DNA of 64,000 bases from Kribbella italica (GTDB lineage: Bacteria > Actinomycetota > Actinomycetes > Propionibacteriales > Kribbellaceae), in the NCBI RefSeq assembly GCF_014205135.1, contig NZ_JACHMY010000001.1, positions 4,092,001 through 4,156,000 on the forward strand, in the 5' to 3' direction. The translations under genes were made by a program, and so were the position numbers. The notes below the pieces were generated by a model. It did no database searches. It saw only the letters and a list, made by a program, of their open reading frames with translations, and was not told the DNA's origin. Shown here one piece after another: positions 1 through 8,207 of the stretch (position 1 is its first letter; every line of letters begins with the position of its first letter).

Positions 1-1
1 G

Positions 2-1138
2 GCCGAGCTGGGATTCCTGCTGGTCTTCGCGCTCGGCCTGATCCCGATCGTCGCCGTCCCCCGCTCCCGCCGGGCGGTGATCAGGTTCACCCATCGTTGC
101 GCCCGGCAACTCGCCACCCTCGAGCAGCGCCGGCTGGTCCGGTTCCACGACGTCCACGACCTCGGTCCGTACGGCGACCGCCAAGCCTTCGGGTACGTCG
201 CGCGCCGCTGGCCGCTCGGCCTGCTCGGCGGGCTGGTCCTGCTGCTGCTCGTCTTCGGCCTGGTGGTGGCCGGGTCGATGCTGTCGGCGTGGATCTTCGG
301 CGGCGCCTGGGGATTCATCGAGGAGGACGGCGGCGCGGTCAGCTCGGCGACGATCGCCGTCGCCGCGATCCCCGGCCTGGTCCTGCTCTACCTGAACGTG
401 ATGGGCATCGCCGGCGTCAGACAGCTCGACGTCGCGCTGGCCCGCCACCACCTGACCCCGTCGGCCGAGGACGTGCTGGCCCGGCGGGTCTCCGAGCTCA
501 CCCTGAGCCGGGCCGAGGTCATCCAGGTCGTGAACGACGAACGCCGCCGGATCGAGCGTGACCTGCACGACGGCGTCCAGCAACGCCTGGTCGCGCTCGG
601 CCTGCTGCTCAGCCGGGCCCGCCGGTCCCGCGACCCGGTGCACGCCGCCGACCTGGTTCGCCAGGCCCACGACGAGTCCGAGCAGGCGCTGGCCGACCTC
701 CGCGACGTCGCCTGGCGCGTCTACCCGACCGTGCTCGACCAGCTGGGCCTGCAGGAGGTCGTCAGTGTCCTGGCCGAGCGCTCCGGCATCCCGGTCACCT
801 TGAGGTACGACCTGCCCATCCGCCCGCCGGCGCCGGTCGAGACCGCGGTGTACTTCGTGATCTCCGAAGCGCTCACCAACGCCTCGAAGCACTCAGGAGC
901 GGAGCGGATCAGGATCAGTGTCCAGGCAGCAGTCCCAGCGCCGCTCGGCTTCGCACCGGCGACCGAGCCGACCGCGGTCGTCGTGACCGTCACGGACGAC
1001 GGTCGCGGCGGCGCCGATCCCCGCGGCCGCGGCCTCACCGGCCTGGCCGGCCGCGTCGCGGCGTACGACGGCACCTTCACCATCGACAGCCCGCCCGGCG
1101 GGCCCACCACGATCCGAGCGGAGCTGCCATGCGAGTGA
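2..1138 (+). CDS. Sensor histidine kinase (HisKA_3 type), 5' end outside window
   Basis: Membrane sensor kinase that should phosphorylate the response regulator encoded next to it. The reading frame is already open at base 2 and encodes a hydrophobic segment before the first possible start (GTG at 77), so the true start lies upstream of the window. Two further membrane segments follow (about nt 205-290 and 345-420). The dimerisation/phosphoacceptor motif ERDLHDGVQQR has its His codon at 566-568, which marks the NarL/DesK-like HisKA_3 class. The ATPase domain follows, with EALTNASKHS and a DDGRG/GLTGL glycine box. The last 10 bases overlap the regulator gene, so the two are probably translated together. 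The signal sensed cannot be read from the sequence. The family call is firm. Confidence 0.93.
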   Translation, partial: AELGFLLVFALGLIPIVAVPRSRRAVIRFTHRCARQLATLEQRRLVRFHDVHDLGPYGDRQAFGYVARRWPLGLLGGLVLLLLVFGLVVAGSMLSAWIFGGAWGFIEEDGGAVSSATIAVAAIPGLVLLYLNVMGIAGVRQLDVALARHHLTPSAEDVLARRVSELTLSRAEVIQVVNDERRRIERDLHDGVQQRLVALGLLLSRARRSRDPVHAADLVRQAHDESEQALADLRDVAWRVYPTVLDQLGLQEVVSVLAERSGIPVTLRYDLPIRPPAPVETAVYFVISEALTNASKHSGAERIRISVQAAVPAPLGFAPATEPTAVVVTVTDDGRGGADPRGRGLTGLAGRVAAYDGTFTIDSPPGGPTTIRAELPCE

Positions 1139-1788
1139 TGCTCGCCGACGACAACATCCTTCTGCGCCAGGGAATGGTCCTGCTGCTCGAAGAGGAGGGC
1201 CAAGAGGTCCTCGCGGCGGTCGGCGACGGCGACTCCCTGGTCGCCGCCGTCCGCACCGCCGTCGCGACCGGCGAGGCACCGGACCTCGTCGTGGTCGACG
1301 TGCGCATGCCGCCCACCCACACCGACGAAGGCCTCCGCGCCGCCCTCACCATCCGCACCGAGTGGCCGGAGGTCGGCGTCCTCGTCCTGTCCCAGTACGT
1401 CGAGAAGGCCTACGCCACCCAACTCATCACCTCGGGCCAGGAAGGCTTCGGTTACCTGCTCAAGGACCGGGTGATGCGCGTCGAGGAGTTCCTCGAAGCC
1501 ATGGACCGCGTCGGCGCCGGCGGCGTCGCCTTCGACCCCGACGTCGTCCGCCAGCTCCTCGCCCGCACCACCCACACCGACCCGCTCAGCACCCTCACCC
1601 CGCGCGAGCACGAAGTCCTCGCCACCATGGCCGAAGGCCACAACAACCGGGGGATCGCCAAGAAGCTTTTCATCTCCCAGAGCGCCGTCGAAAAACACGT
1701 CTACGCCATCTTCGACAAACTGGCCCTCGACGACGACCCCACCTACAACCGCCGAAGCCTCGCCATCGCCAAGTACCTCACCAACTAA
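1129..1788 (+). CDS. LuxR/NarL-family response regulator
   Basis: Partner of the preceding kinase; a DNA-binding response regulator of 219 aa. The receiver domain (about residues 1-120) shows the acidic pair D7-D8, the phosphoacceptor D57 in VVVDVRMP, and the conserved lysine in YLLKD. The C-terminal LuxR-type helix-turn-helix starts at LTPREHEVLATMAEG and contains the recognition stretch SQSAVEKHVYAIFDKL. Length is normal for the family. The start overlaps the kinase gene by 10 bases, typical of a cotranscribed two-component pair. The target genes are unknown. Confidence 0.95.
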   Translation: MRVMLADDNILLRQGMVLLLEEEGQEVLAAVGDGDSLVAAVRTAVATGEAPDLVVVDVRMPPTHTDEGLRAALTIRTEWPEVGVLVLSQYVEKAYATQLITSGQEGFGYLLKDRVMRVEEFLEAMDRVGAGGVAFDPDVVRQLLARTTHTDPLSTLTPREHEVLATMAEGHNNRGIAKKLFISQSAVEKHVYAIFDKLALDDDPTYNRRSLAIAKYLTN

Positions 1789-1798
1789 TGCCCGAGAG

Positions 1799-2548
1799 CT
1801 AGGCGATCTTCGGCCCCAGGTGCAGGCCGCCGCTGGCGTCGATCGTTTGGCCGGTGACCCAGCGGGACCGGTCGGAGGCAAGCCAGGCGATCACGTCGGC
1901 GACGTCCTCGGCCTGCCCGAGGCGGCCGAGAGCGGTGAGGTTGGTGATGAAGTCCTCCAGTCCGATGAAGGCCTCCGCGTTGTCCGCCGTCCGGGTTCCG
2001 CCGGGAGCGACGGCGTTGACCGTGATCCCCCGGCCGCCCAGTTCCTGCGCGAGCGTCCGGGTCATCACCTCGAGCGCACCCTTGGTCATCGCGAACGACG
2101 TCTGCGTCGGATTCGCCATCCGGGTCGCGACCGACGAGACGTTGATGATCCGGCCACCCTCGACCAGCAGCGGAAGCGCCTGCTGGACCAGGAAGTACGG
2201 CGCCTTGACGTTCACCGCGAACAACCGGTCGAACCGCTCCGGCGTATCCGTCACCATCGGCCCCGCCGGCACCGCGGCCGCGTTGTTGACCAGCACAGCG
2301 AGCCGACCACCCGACTCCGTCCGTACGGCGTCGACCAGCTTCTCCACTCCCCCCTCACGACCGAGCTCAGCCTGAACGGCGACCGCCGTACCGCCGGCTC
2401 GCTCGATCCGCGCGACCGTCTCCTTCGCCTCCGCCTCATGCCCGTTGTAGTGCGCGACCACGTGCAGACCGTCCGCCGCCAACCGCTCGGCCACCGCCCG
2501 CCCGATCCCCCGCGACGCTCCGGTCACCAGCGCGACTCTCGTACTCAT
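1799..2548 (-). CDS. SDR-family oxidoreductase lacking the catalytic tyrosine
   Basis: Classical short-chain dehydrogenase/reductase fold of 249 aa, NAD(P)-dependent by family. The cofactor motif TGASRGIG is at residues 9-16, NNAAA follows near 88, and the active-site serine lies in INVSSVA (S139). The expected Tyr-x-x-x-Lys is Phe-Ala-Met-Thr-Lys (F152, K156): the codon is TTC, so the usual proton-donating tyrosine is absent. The protein may act on an unusual substrate, be a binding protein, or be a natural variant; the substrate is unknown. It is divergent from a TetR gene with a palindrome between them, so it is probably that regulator's target. Confidence 0.9.
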   Translation of the reverse strand: MSTRVALVTGASRGIGRAVAERLAADGLHVVAHYNGHEAEAKETVARIERAGGTAVAVQAELGREGGVEKLVDAVRTESGGRLAVLVNNAAAVPAGPMVTDTPERFDRLFAVNVKAPYFLVQQALPLLVEGGRIINVSSVATRMANPTQTSFAMTKGALEVMTRTLAQELGGRGITVNAVAPGGTRTADNAEAFIGLEDFITNLTALGRLGQAEDVADVIAWLASDRSRWVTGQTIDASGGLHLGPKIA

Positions 2549-2560
2549 CGAATCCCCTTA

Positions 2561-2579
2561 AGTGGTAGTTACTAACACT
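2561..2579. promoter_or_regulatory. Candidate TetR operator between SDR and tetR
   Basis: The 48-bp gap between the divergent genes holds a near-perfect 19-bp palindrome, AGTGGTAGTTACTAACACT; apart from the central base only one symmetric base pair breaks it. A second, wider inverted repeat, GTGGTAG (2562-2568) with CTACCAC (2590-2596), ends directly at the tetR ATG. Both could place the regulator over the two promoters. Binding is inferred from position and symmetry. Confidence 0.55.
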
Positions 2580-2596
2580 TTGATACTGTCTACCAC

Positions 2597-3181
2597 ATGT
2601 CAAGTCTTCGCGAACGCCGCAAGGCCGAAACCCGGCAGCTGCTCCAACGCCAGGCGATCCGCCTGTTCCAGCGCGACGGCTACGACGCGACCACGATGAA
2701 CACGGTCGCCGAAGCGGCCGGCGTCTCCGCGATGACCGTGTACCGGCACTTCCCCACCAAGGAGGACCTCGTCATCTGGGACGAGTACACGCCGGTCAGC
2801 CTCGACGTCCTCGTCAACAGCCCCACCGACGACCCCCTCGTACGCCGAATCGGCCACGCCCTGATCGAGACCGCCACAGCCGGCACCACCCCCGACCACC
2901 GGGACCTCCTGCTCGCCCGCCTCCAGCTGATGGTCGACGTCCCGGCCCTCAGAGCCCGGCACCTCGACAACCAGTACGCCACCCAGAACGCAATCGTCAC
3001 CGCCCTCTGCGGCGACGACCCCGACCCCGACCAGGAGTTCCAGACCCGCGCGATCTCCGGCGCCTGCCTGGGCGCCACCCACATCGCCCTGGTCCACTGG
3101 GCCCGCACCGACGGCAAGCAACACCTCCCCACCCTGATCCGCGAGGCCCTGACCGCCACCTTCCCAGCGGACTTCAGCTGA
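2597..3181 (+). CDS. TetR-family transcriptional regulator
   Basis: Repressor-type regulator of 194 aa. The N-terminal helix-turn-helix (about residues 8-55) contains AAGVSAMTVYRHFPTKEDL, the classical TetR recognition segment; the remaining roughly 135 residues form the ligand-binding and dimerisation part, for which no ligand can be named. The ATG follows the CTACCAC repeat arm with no visible Shine-Dalgarno sequence, so a leaderless or near-leaderless transcript is possible. It probably represses itself and the divergent SDR gene. Confidence 0.93.
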   Translation: MSSLRERRKAETRQLLQRQAIRLFQRDGYDATTMNTVAEAAGVSAMTVYRHFPTKEDLVIWDEYTPVSLDVLVNSPTDDPLVRRIGHALIETATAGTTPDHRDLLLARLQLMVDVPALRARHLDNQYATQNAIVTALCGDDPDPDQEFQTRAISGACLGATHIALVHWARTDGKQHLPTLIREALTATFPADFS

Positions 3182-3224
3182 AAACAGGTCGGCATCAGCC
3201 GCAAGGCCACCTAGGCTCACCCGG

Positions 3225-4214
3225 ATGCAGTTCACCGACGACGTCATCCCCGAGCACGTCCGCGCCCTCGGCCACCAGCACCCCGAACTCCTGGCGATCG
3301 GCATGCAAGGCGCCGTCTTCCGCCTCGCCGATCACCGCGTCGCGAAAGTCTGGTTCCACGCACCCCGCGCCGAACTCGACCGCCTGCAGAACCTGTACGC
3401 CGAGATCCGGCTCCCCTTCCACACCCCGGAGATCCTCGAGATCCACCAAGGCTCCCGCTGGCTCGTCACCATCGAAGCCGAACTCCCCGGCCGCCCGCTG
3501 CACGAGATCGCCCCCGAGTTCGGCACCACCACCTGGCCCGCGGCCCGCGACTGCGTCATCGACGTCCTCGGAGAACTCGCGACCACACCCGCCCCACCAG
3601 CCCTCTTCGCCATGACCGTCCTCGACGAGACAGAACCAATCCGCCACGACTACCGGCCGCGCTCCTCCGCCGAGGCGCCCACTGCCCCCGCGCAGCAGAC
3701 GGCGGCCCGCGGGTCGTGGCTCGACGCGCTCTCCAGCCTTCTCGCCCGGCGCGTCGCGACGTACGGCGACCAGCTCGACCGCCTCGTCGACAAGTTCGAC
3801 ACCAAGCTCGATTGCCTGCAGCAACGTCTTCACGCAATCAATCCAACGCACGACACCCAGCTCGTACACGGCGACGTCACCGCCGGCAACATCCTCGTCG
3901 ACGACCAACTCCGGCCGGTCAGCGTGCTCGACTTCGGCCTGTTGAGCATGGCCGGCGACCCGGTGTTCGACAGCGCGAGCGCAGCCGCGCTCTACGCACT
4001 CTGGTCGCCGGACACCCGCGCCATCGAGGCCGACTTCGACGCCGCACTGATCGCCCGCCTCGACCACAACGCCGACGGCCTGCTGACCTACCGCGCGATC
4101 CACGCCTTGCTCATCGGCAACGCCCACGACACCGACCCGTTCGACCGCGACTCCGGCGTACCGCTCACCGCGAAACTCCTCAACGACCCGCAGTACACCG
4201 CGTTCCTCACCTGA
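3225..4214 (+). CDS. Aminoglycoside phosphotransferase / kinase-like family protein
   Basis: Protein-kinase-like small-molecule phosphotransferase of 329 aa. The catalytic loop reads LVHGDVTAGN (H215, D217, N222) and the metal-binding DFG motif is at 236-238; a lysine in the N lobe (K41, AKVWF) could contact ATP. The family includes aminoglycoside kinases but also choline, homoserine and macrolide kinases, so resistance should not be assumed. It stands alone, 43 bp after tetR, and may be transcribed with it. Confidence 0.85.
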   Translation: MQFTDDVIPEHVRALGHQHPELLAIGMQGAVFRLADHRVAKVWFHAPRAELDRLQNLYAEIRLPFHTPEILEIHQGSRWLVTIEAELPGRPLHEIAPEFGTTTWPAARDCVIDVLGELATTPAPPALFAMTVLDETEPIRHDYRPRSSAEAPTAPAQQTAARGSWLDALSSLLARRVATYGDQLDRLVDKFDTKLDCLQQRLHAINPTHDTQLVHGDVTAGNILVDDQLRPVSVLDFGLLSMAGDPVFDSASAAALYALWSPDTRAIEADFDAALIARLDHNADGLLTYRAIHALLIGNAHDTDPFDRDSGVPLTAKLLNDPQYTAFLT

Positions 4215-4330
4215 GCTGGGCGGTGACGTAGGTGCGCCCGCTCAACAGCTGCAGCAGCAACCCGATCGGCCCTCCCAGCTCTCCACCTTCACCGGCCGAC
4301 CAATCGATGTCCGTGGCGAGCCGTACGCCA
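4207..4330 (-). pseudogene. Possible 3' remnant of a maleylpyruvate isomerase/mycothiol-dependent-type gene
   Basis: In the otherwise gene-free 4215-4477 stretch, the minus strand encodes about 40 residues ending in a stop, including TDIDWSAGEG, ELGGPIGLLL and LSGR. This resembles the C-terminus of actinobacterial maleylpyruvate-isomerase-fold proteins, whose tail typically reads DxDWxxGxGPEVRGP...ALAGR. An in-frame stop lies a short way upstream and no start or N-terminal domain is visible. A similar short tail on the plus strand (RQALTTLREITDPYT, ending near 4373) may be a second remnant. The assignment rests on a remembered family motif. Confidence 0.35.
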
Positions 4331-4477
4331 GGCCCTCACCACCCTCCGGGAAATCACCGACCCCTACACCTGACGAGCGACGCCCGCCTGTTCGTCTGTT
4401 GCCCGGCGAGGTTGCTGAGTGCCGCAGCCTCGCCGGGGAGCACAGGCCGCCGCCTACGACGGGCGTATATTCCTCTT

Positions 4478-4783
4478 ATGGCAACTACGTTCGAGGTGCT
4501 GGCAGAACCGCGGCGGCGGGAGATCCTCGATCTGTTGCGCGCCGGCGAGCGGCCGGTCGGGGAACTGGTGGATGCGCTCGAGCTGAGTCAGCCGGCGGTG
4601 TCGAAGCACTTGAAAGTACTGCGCGATGCCGGGCTGGTGGAAGTCCGGCAGGACGCGCAGCGGCGGTGGTACCGGCTGCGGCCGGCGCCCTTGGCCGAGA
4701 TCGACGCCTGGCTGGAACCGTACCGCGACCTGTGGCGCGGGCGGCTGGACGCGCTCGAGGCACACCTCGACACGATGGACTGA
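4478..4783 (+). CDS. ArsR-family winged-helix regulator
   Basis: Small regulator of 101 aa beginning MATTFEVLAEPRRREILDLL. The winged helix includes VGELVDALELSQPAVSKHLKVLRDAGLVEV followed by the wing and the aromatic RRWYRLRP stretch. No cysteine metal-binding motif is visible, so it belongs with the metal-independent ArsR proteins that often precede SRPBCC/AHSA1 genes; no such partner follows here. The frame is open further upstream, but the family N-terminus begins at this ATG. Confidence 0.9.
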   Translation: MATTFEVLAEPRRREILDLLRAGERPVGELVDALELSQPAVSKHLKVLRDAGLVEVRQDAQRRWYRLRPAPLAEIDAWLEPYRDLWRGRLDALEAHLDTMD

Positions 4784-4833
4784 CACCGCCCGCCGCGTCC
4801 GACGCACGAACGCACCGGGCGGGGCAGCGCGAG

Positions 4834-5190
4834 CTAGTGCGCCTCGGCGAGGTCGAAGACGTTGCCTTCAGGATCCGTCAGCGTGATCCAGTGCGTCCCG
4901 TACTCGGTGAACTCGACCTCCCGCTTGGCACCGAGGGCCACGATGCGGTCGACGTCGGCGGCCCAGTCCGAGCTGCCGAGGTCGAGGTGCAGGCGGTTCT
5001 TGACGCCGGCCGGCTTCTCGGGGACCTGGAGGAACATCATCGCCGGCCCACCCGTGGCGGCGCGGTTCACGGTCGCCATGAATTGGTTGCTGCCGGCATC
5101 GACTTCGGTCTGGAAGACCTCGGCCCAGAAGGCGGCCTGGGACTGGACGTCGGCGCAGTCGACGGCGATCTGCGCGAAGGTGACGGACAT
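4834..5190 (-). CDS. VOC/glyoxalase-fold protein
   Basis: Vicinal-oxygen-chelate fold protein of 118 aa, glyoxalase_6-like: FAQIAVDCADVQSQAAFWAEV at the N-terminus, RLHLDLGSSD in the middle and ITLTDPEGNVFDLAEAH at the C-terminus. The His in LHLDL and the terminal acidic residues are possible metal ligands. It starts 3 bp after the MerR regulator gene on the same strand, so the pair is an operon. With a GyrI-like ligand-sensing MerR, detoxification or drug sequestration is plausible but unproven. Confidence 0.88.
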   Translation of the reverse strand: MSVTFAQIAVDCADVQSQAAFWAEVFQTEVDAGSNQFMATVNRAATGGPAMMFLQVPEKPAGVKNRLHLDLGSSDWAADVDRIVALGAKREVEFTEYGTHWITLTDPEGNVFDLAEAH

Positions 5191-5193
5191 GGT

Positions 5194-6021
5194 TCAGCCT
5201 TTCGTCGTGACATTGGGGATCCGCTGGATCGGCCAGCAGATCTCGGTCTGGTAAGTGGTCGGGTCGCTGCTCTCGCCCGGCCCGACGACGTACAGCTCAC
5301 GGATCGGCCCGGGCGCGATCGCGCAGTGCTCGGCGACATGACTGCCGAGCGCGCCGTAGGTCCGGTCGAAGTCCGTGAACGGACCCGCATGCACGGTCAC
5401 CGCGAAGAAACCGGCCGGGAGATCGACGAGCTCCACACCCTCGTACGGCGGTTGCGCGGGCGCGACGGGCAGGAAGCCGACGACCTCGCCGACGTCGTCG
5501 GCGAAGAACTCGTCGCTGTACGTCGCACCGGCCGTGGCGCTGATGCCGAGCTGACCGGCGATCGCGCCGAGGCGGCCGAACGTCGCCTCGCACCAGGCGC
5601 TGATCTGGTCACGCGCGACGCGGTCGGCGACGGCGTACGCGCGGAAGGCCGGGACGAAGCGGTACTCGACCGCCAGCTCCACAGGCGACAGGGTGAGCAT
5701 CGAGCGGAGCGACGCGACGACCTCCTGGGTGCGGATCAGCTCGCGTTCCATCTGGTCGAGGTGCAGACGCAGCGTCTGGTCGCGGGTGGCGAGGTCGGGG
5801 GCCTCGATCACCGCCCGGACCTGCGCGAGCGGCATCTGCAGCTCGCGCAGCCGGCGGATGAGCTGAGCGGTCGGCACCTGGGTGATCTCGTACCGGCGGT
5901 AGCCGGAGCTCGGGTCGATCGCGGCGGGCGCGAGCAGTTCGATGTCGTGGTAGTGGTGCAGCGTCTTCACGCTCAGATGTGTGAGCCGGGAGAACTCCCC
6001 GATGGTCACCGAAGCCGTCAT
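5194..6021 (-). CDS. MerR-family regulator with GyrI-like effector domain
   Basis: Multidrug-sensor-type MerR protein of 275 aa. Residues about 4-75 form the winged helix: VTIGEFSRLTHLSVKTLHHY, then GYRRYE. A coiled dimerisation helix follows, then a GyrI/BmrR-like domain (about residues 120-270) ending GPIRELYVVGP...ICWPI. The frame is open 60 codons further upstream, but the family N-terminus starts at this ATG, directly downstream of a MerR-type promoter. The first gene of an operon with the VOC gene; self-activation is expected. Confidence 0.93.
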   Translation of the reverse strand: MTASVTIGEFSRLTHLSVKTLHHYHDIELLAPAAIDPSSGYRRYEITQVPTAQLIRRLRELQMPLAQVRAVIEAPDLATRDQTLRLHLDQMERELIRTQEVVASLRSMLTLSPVELAVEYRFVPAFRAYAVADRVARDQISAWCEATFGRLGAIAGQLGISATAGATYSDEFFADDVGEVVGFLPVAPAQPPYEGVELVDLPAGFFAVTVHAGPFTDFDRTYGALGSHVAEHCAIAPGPIRELYVVGPGESSDPTTYQTEICWPIQRIPNVTTKG

Positions 6022-6028
6022 GCAGCAA

Positions 6029-6059
6029 ACTCTGCACCCTCCGGCCACCGGAGGGTCAA
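6029..6059 (-). promoter_or_regulatory. MerR-type promoter with embedded operator
   Basis: On the minus strand, TTGACC (6059-6054) and CAGAGT (6034-6029) are separated by 19 bp, the elongated spacer characteristic of MerR-activated promoters. The spacer region holds a perfect inverted repeat with 9-bp arms ACCCTCCGG and CCGGAGGGT around a 3-bp centre (6036-6056). The -10 element ends 7 bp before the merR ATG, so the transcript may be leaderless. Confidence 0.75.
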
Positions 6060-6064
6060 CAACA

Positions 6065-6127
6065 GACCGACCGCGACCCCGGGGGCGCGGGGCGCGGTCG
6101 GTCGAGCGGGGTCCCCGTGCGGACCCC
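6065..6127. terminator. Double hairpin downstream of the GH30 gene
   Basis: Two stable hairpins lie between the GH30 stop and the MerR promoter: an 11-bp stem GACCGACCGCG (6065-6075) with its complement at 6093-6103, and a 7-bp stem GGGGTCC (6108-6114) with GGACCCC (6121-6127). There is no T-run, as is common in actinobacterial terminators. Confidence 0.55.
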
Positions 6128-6139
6128 ACGACTAGAGGG

Positions 6140-6511
6140 TTAGGCGTTCCACTTCTGGTTGGCCGCCCCCGTGCACGACCAGATCTGCAGCGGCGTCGCA
6201 TTGGCAGAGTTGTTCCCCGTCACGTCCAAACACTTGTTCGCAGCAGGGTTCACCAGATCCTTCCCGCCCGTGTACGTCCACTGCTGAGCAGCCGAGCCAT
6301 TGCACGAGTACAGCTGCACCCGAGACCCATCCGCCGTACCACCACTCGCGACATCCAGGCACTTGCCGAGCGCACGAACGGTCCCGTCACCAGGGCGCGT
6401 CCACTGCTGAGCGGTCGAGCCGTTGCAGTCATAGAGCTGTACGCCGGTCCCGTCCGCCGAGTTCGCACCCGCTACATCGATGCACTTCCCCGCCAGCCCG
6501 GTGATCTGACC
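6140..6511 (-). repeat. CBM13-coding segment, inverted near-copy of 9214-9585
   Basis: The ricin-B tail of the GH30 gene and that of the divergent GH16 gene encode proteins identical at roughly four residues in five by hand alignment (about 121 positions, about 25 differences). Shared runs include QITGLAGKC, WTRPGDGT and NKCLDVTGNN. At DNA level they form a diverged inverted repeat flanking 2.7 kb. Confidence 0.75.
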
Positions 6512-8041
6512 GCCGGTCCCACCACCACCGCCACCTTGCGTCCCCGACCACGTGAAGGTCGCCGAGGTCTTGGTCGGCAGCGTGTAGACGAAGGACTGCG
6601 AACCCCAGTTCACCCGCACCGACTGCGCGCTGCCCGTGGTGTTGAACGCGATCAGCGCCTTCGACCCGTCCGGGTTCTTCCACGCGACGTTCTTCACCGA
6701 GTTGTTCGCGTCGGACTGGATCCGCGCCGCCCCCGGTTTCACGAACTTCGTCAGGTGGCCCATCGTGTAGTACTCGACGGTCTTGTCGACCTGACCGGCC
6801 CGCGACCCACCGCGCTGGATGGTGACCAGCCCGGTGCACACGTTGCAGCCGGCCCCGACGTACGGAAGCATATTCTGGTCCTGGCCGAGGCTCCACTTCA
6901 CCCAGGACTTGCTCCAGTTGCGGGTGTAGTCGATCAGGTTGTTCATGTCCTCGACCTGCTGGTTCGGGATCCAGGTGCCGCCCGAGTGCTCGGTCATGTA
7001 GTGGTTCACGGCCGGGTACTGGTTGTGCACGGTGGTCTGCAGGTTCACGTCACCGCCGTACCCGTGCCAGGCGATCCCGCCGAACAGCGGGTCGTTGCGC
7101 AGCCCGGCGTCGGCCAGCGGGACCGACCCGAGGTCGTTGTAGTTGCCCCAGTTGTAGTCCAGCACCATCACCTTGGTGGTGATCCCGGCCGCCCGGAACG
7201 CCGGCAGCAGGTGGTTCTTGGTGAAGTTCAGCAGACCGGCGCCGTTCCAGTTCATCGAGGCGTAGCCGGTGTTGTCGTTGCCGCAGCAGGTCGGCTCGTT
7301 CTGCACCGACACGTAGTCGATGTGGTTGCCCTGGGCCTCGTTCTGCTGCACGTACTTGACGAAGTACTGCGCGTACAGCGGGTAGTACTCGGCCTTCAGC
7401 CAGCCGCGGTTGGTGAACTTGTTGTTGTCCTTCATCCAGGCCGGCGCGCTCCACGGCGCACCCTTCACCTTCAGCGCCGGGTTCAGCTGCTTGGCCTGCT
7501 TGGTCAGCGGTACGACGTCGGCGAGGTCGTGGTTGATGGTGAAGTCGTTCAGGTCGCAACAGGTGTCGTCGTACGAATAATTGAACCGGGCCAGGTCGGA
7601 CGCACCCATCGGGTTGCGGGTGAAGGCCAGGCCGATCCCGTTGACCGGGTCGAACAGGTCCTTCATGACCTGGTTGCGGGTCGCGGCGGTGATCGTGTTG
7701 CTGCTGTTCAGCAGCCACGCGGCGCTGTCGGTGAACGACGCGCCACCGCCCTCGAAGGTCTGGTACGTCGTGTTCTCGTTGACCGTGACGGTCTGGTTGG
7801 CGGTGCCGCCGGCCGGACCGAAGTTCACCGGGGTCTGCTGCTGCAGGCCGCGGGTCACGTTGCGGCCGGCGCCGTCGTTGGTCGTGGTCAGCCAGACGTT
7901 GACCTGCTCGCCGGCGGCGTGGGCGGGCTGCGGGTTGCCGAGGCTCAGGCCGGTGGCGACCACCGAGAGGGCCGCGAATCCCGCCAGGGCGGGGAGCAGG
8001 CGTCGTCGTCCGGGGCGGGCACGACGAAGGGTGCGGGGCAT
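6140..8041 (-). CDS. Secreted GH30 glycoside hydrolase with C-terminal ricin-B (CBM13) domain
   Basis: Secreted enzyme of 633 aa. The signal peptide has an arginine-rich start and probably ends at PAHA (about residue 42). The TIM-barrel plus beta-sandwich catalytic part (about 45-495) begins with the GH30 signature YQTFEGGGASFTDSAAW. Acid/base E249 lies in VQNEPT and nucleophile E351 in MTEHSGG. A Gly-rich linker leads to a ricin-type beta-trefoil (about 512-633) with three repeats of the K-C-(I/L)-D-V type. GH30 covers beta-1,6-glucanase, glucosylceramidase, xylanase and galactanase activities. Beside a GH16 laminarinase and GH1 enzymes, beta-1,6-glucan or fungal wall glucan is the likeliest substrate, by inference. 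The ATG chosen has GGGAG 8 bp upstream and precedes the signal peptide; the frame is open for 26 more codons. Confidence 0.9.
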   Translation of the reverse strand: MPRTLRRARPGRRRLLPALAGFAALSVVATGLSLGNPQPAHAAGEQVNVWLTTTNDGAGRNVTRGLQQQTPVNFGPAGGTANQTVTVNENTTYQTFEGGGASFTDSAAWLLNSSNTITAATRNQVMKDLFDPVNGIGLAFTRNPMGASDLARFNYSYDDTCCDLNDFTINHDLADVVPLTKQAKQLNPALKVKGAPWSAPAWMKDNNKFTNRGWLKAEYYPLYAQYFVKYVQQNEAQGNHIDYVSVQNEPTCCGNDNTGYASMNWNGAGLLNFTKNHLLPAFRAAGITTKVMVLDYNWGNYNDLGSVPLADAGLRNDPLFGGIAWHGYGGDVNLQTTVHNQYPAVNHYMTEHSGGTWIPNQQVEDMNNLIDYTRNWSKSWVKWSLGQDQNMLPYVGAGCNVCTGLVTIQRGGSRAGQVDKTVEYYTMGHLTKFVKPGAARIQSDANNSVKNVAWKNPDGSKALIAFNTTGSAQSVRVNWGSQSFVYTLPTKTSATFTWSGTQGGGGGGTGGQITGLAGKCIDVAGANSADGTGVQLYDCNGSTAQQWTRPGDGTVRALGKCLDVASGGTADGSRVQLYSCNGSAAQQWTYTGGKDLVNPAANKCLDVTGNNSANATPLQIWSCTGAANQKWNA

Positions 8042-8207
8042 GGGCGGATCTCCCTTTTGCTCAAGGGGTTGCACAGGGGACGAAGAGAACCCCGGGTCCG
8101 GCGTCTGCCCGCGCCGCAACTGGTGGTCATCAGCAGGTAACCATCGGTGCCTGTCGGAGTCAATGCCGGACGGCGCCTTTTTTCACGCCTTGTATTTACG
8201 TGTGGTC

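Noticed and set aside
3225..4214. Annotation as an aminoglycoside resistance gene
   Set aside because: The phosphotransferase fold is clear but specificity is not; no resistance-gene context is present.
5981..8140. Plus-strand open frame of about 719 codons across the GH30 gene
   Set aside because: Antisense to an intact glycosidase with catalytic residues; the translated sequence is low in variety and has no recognisable motif.
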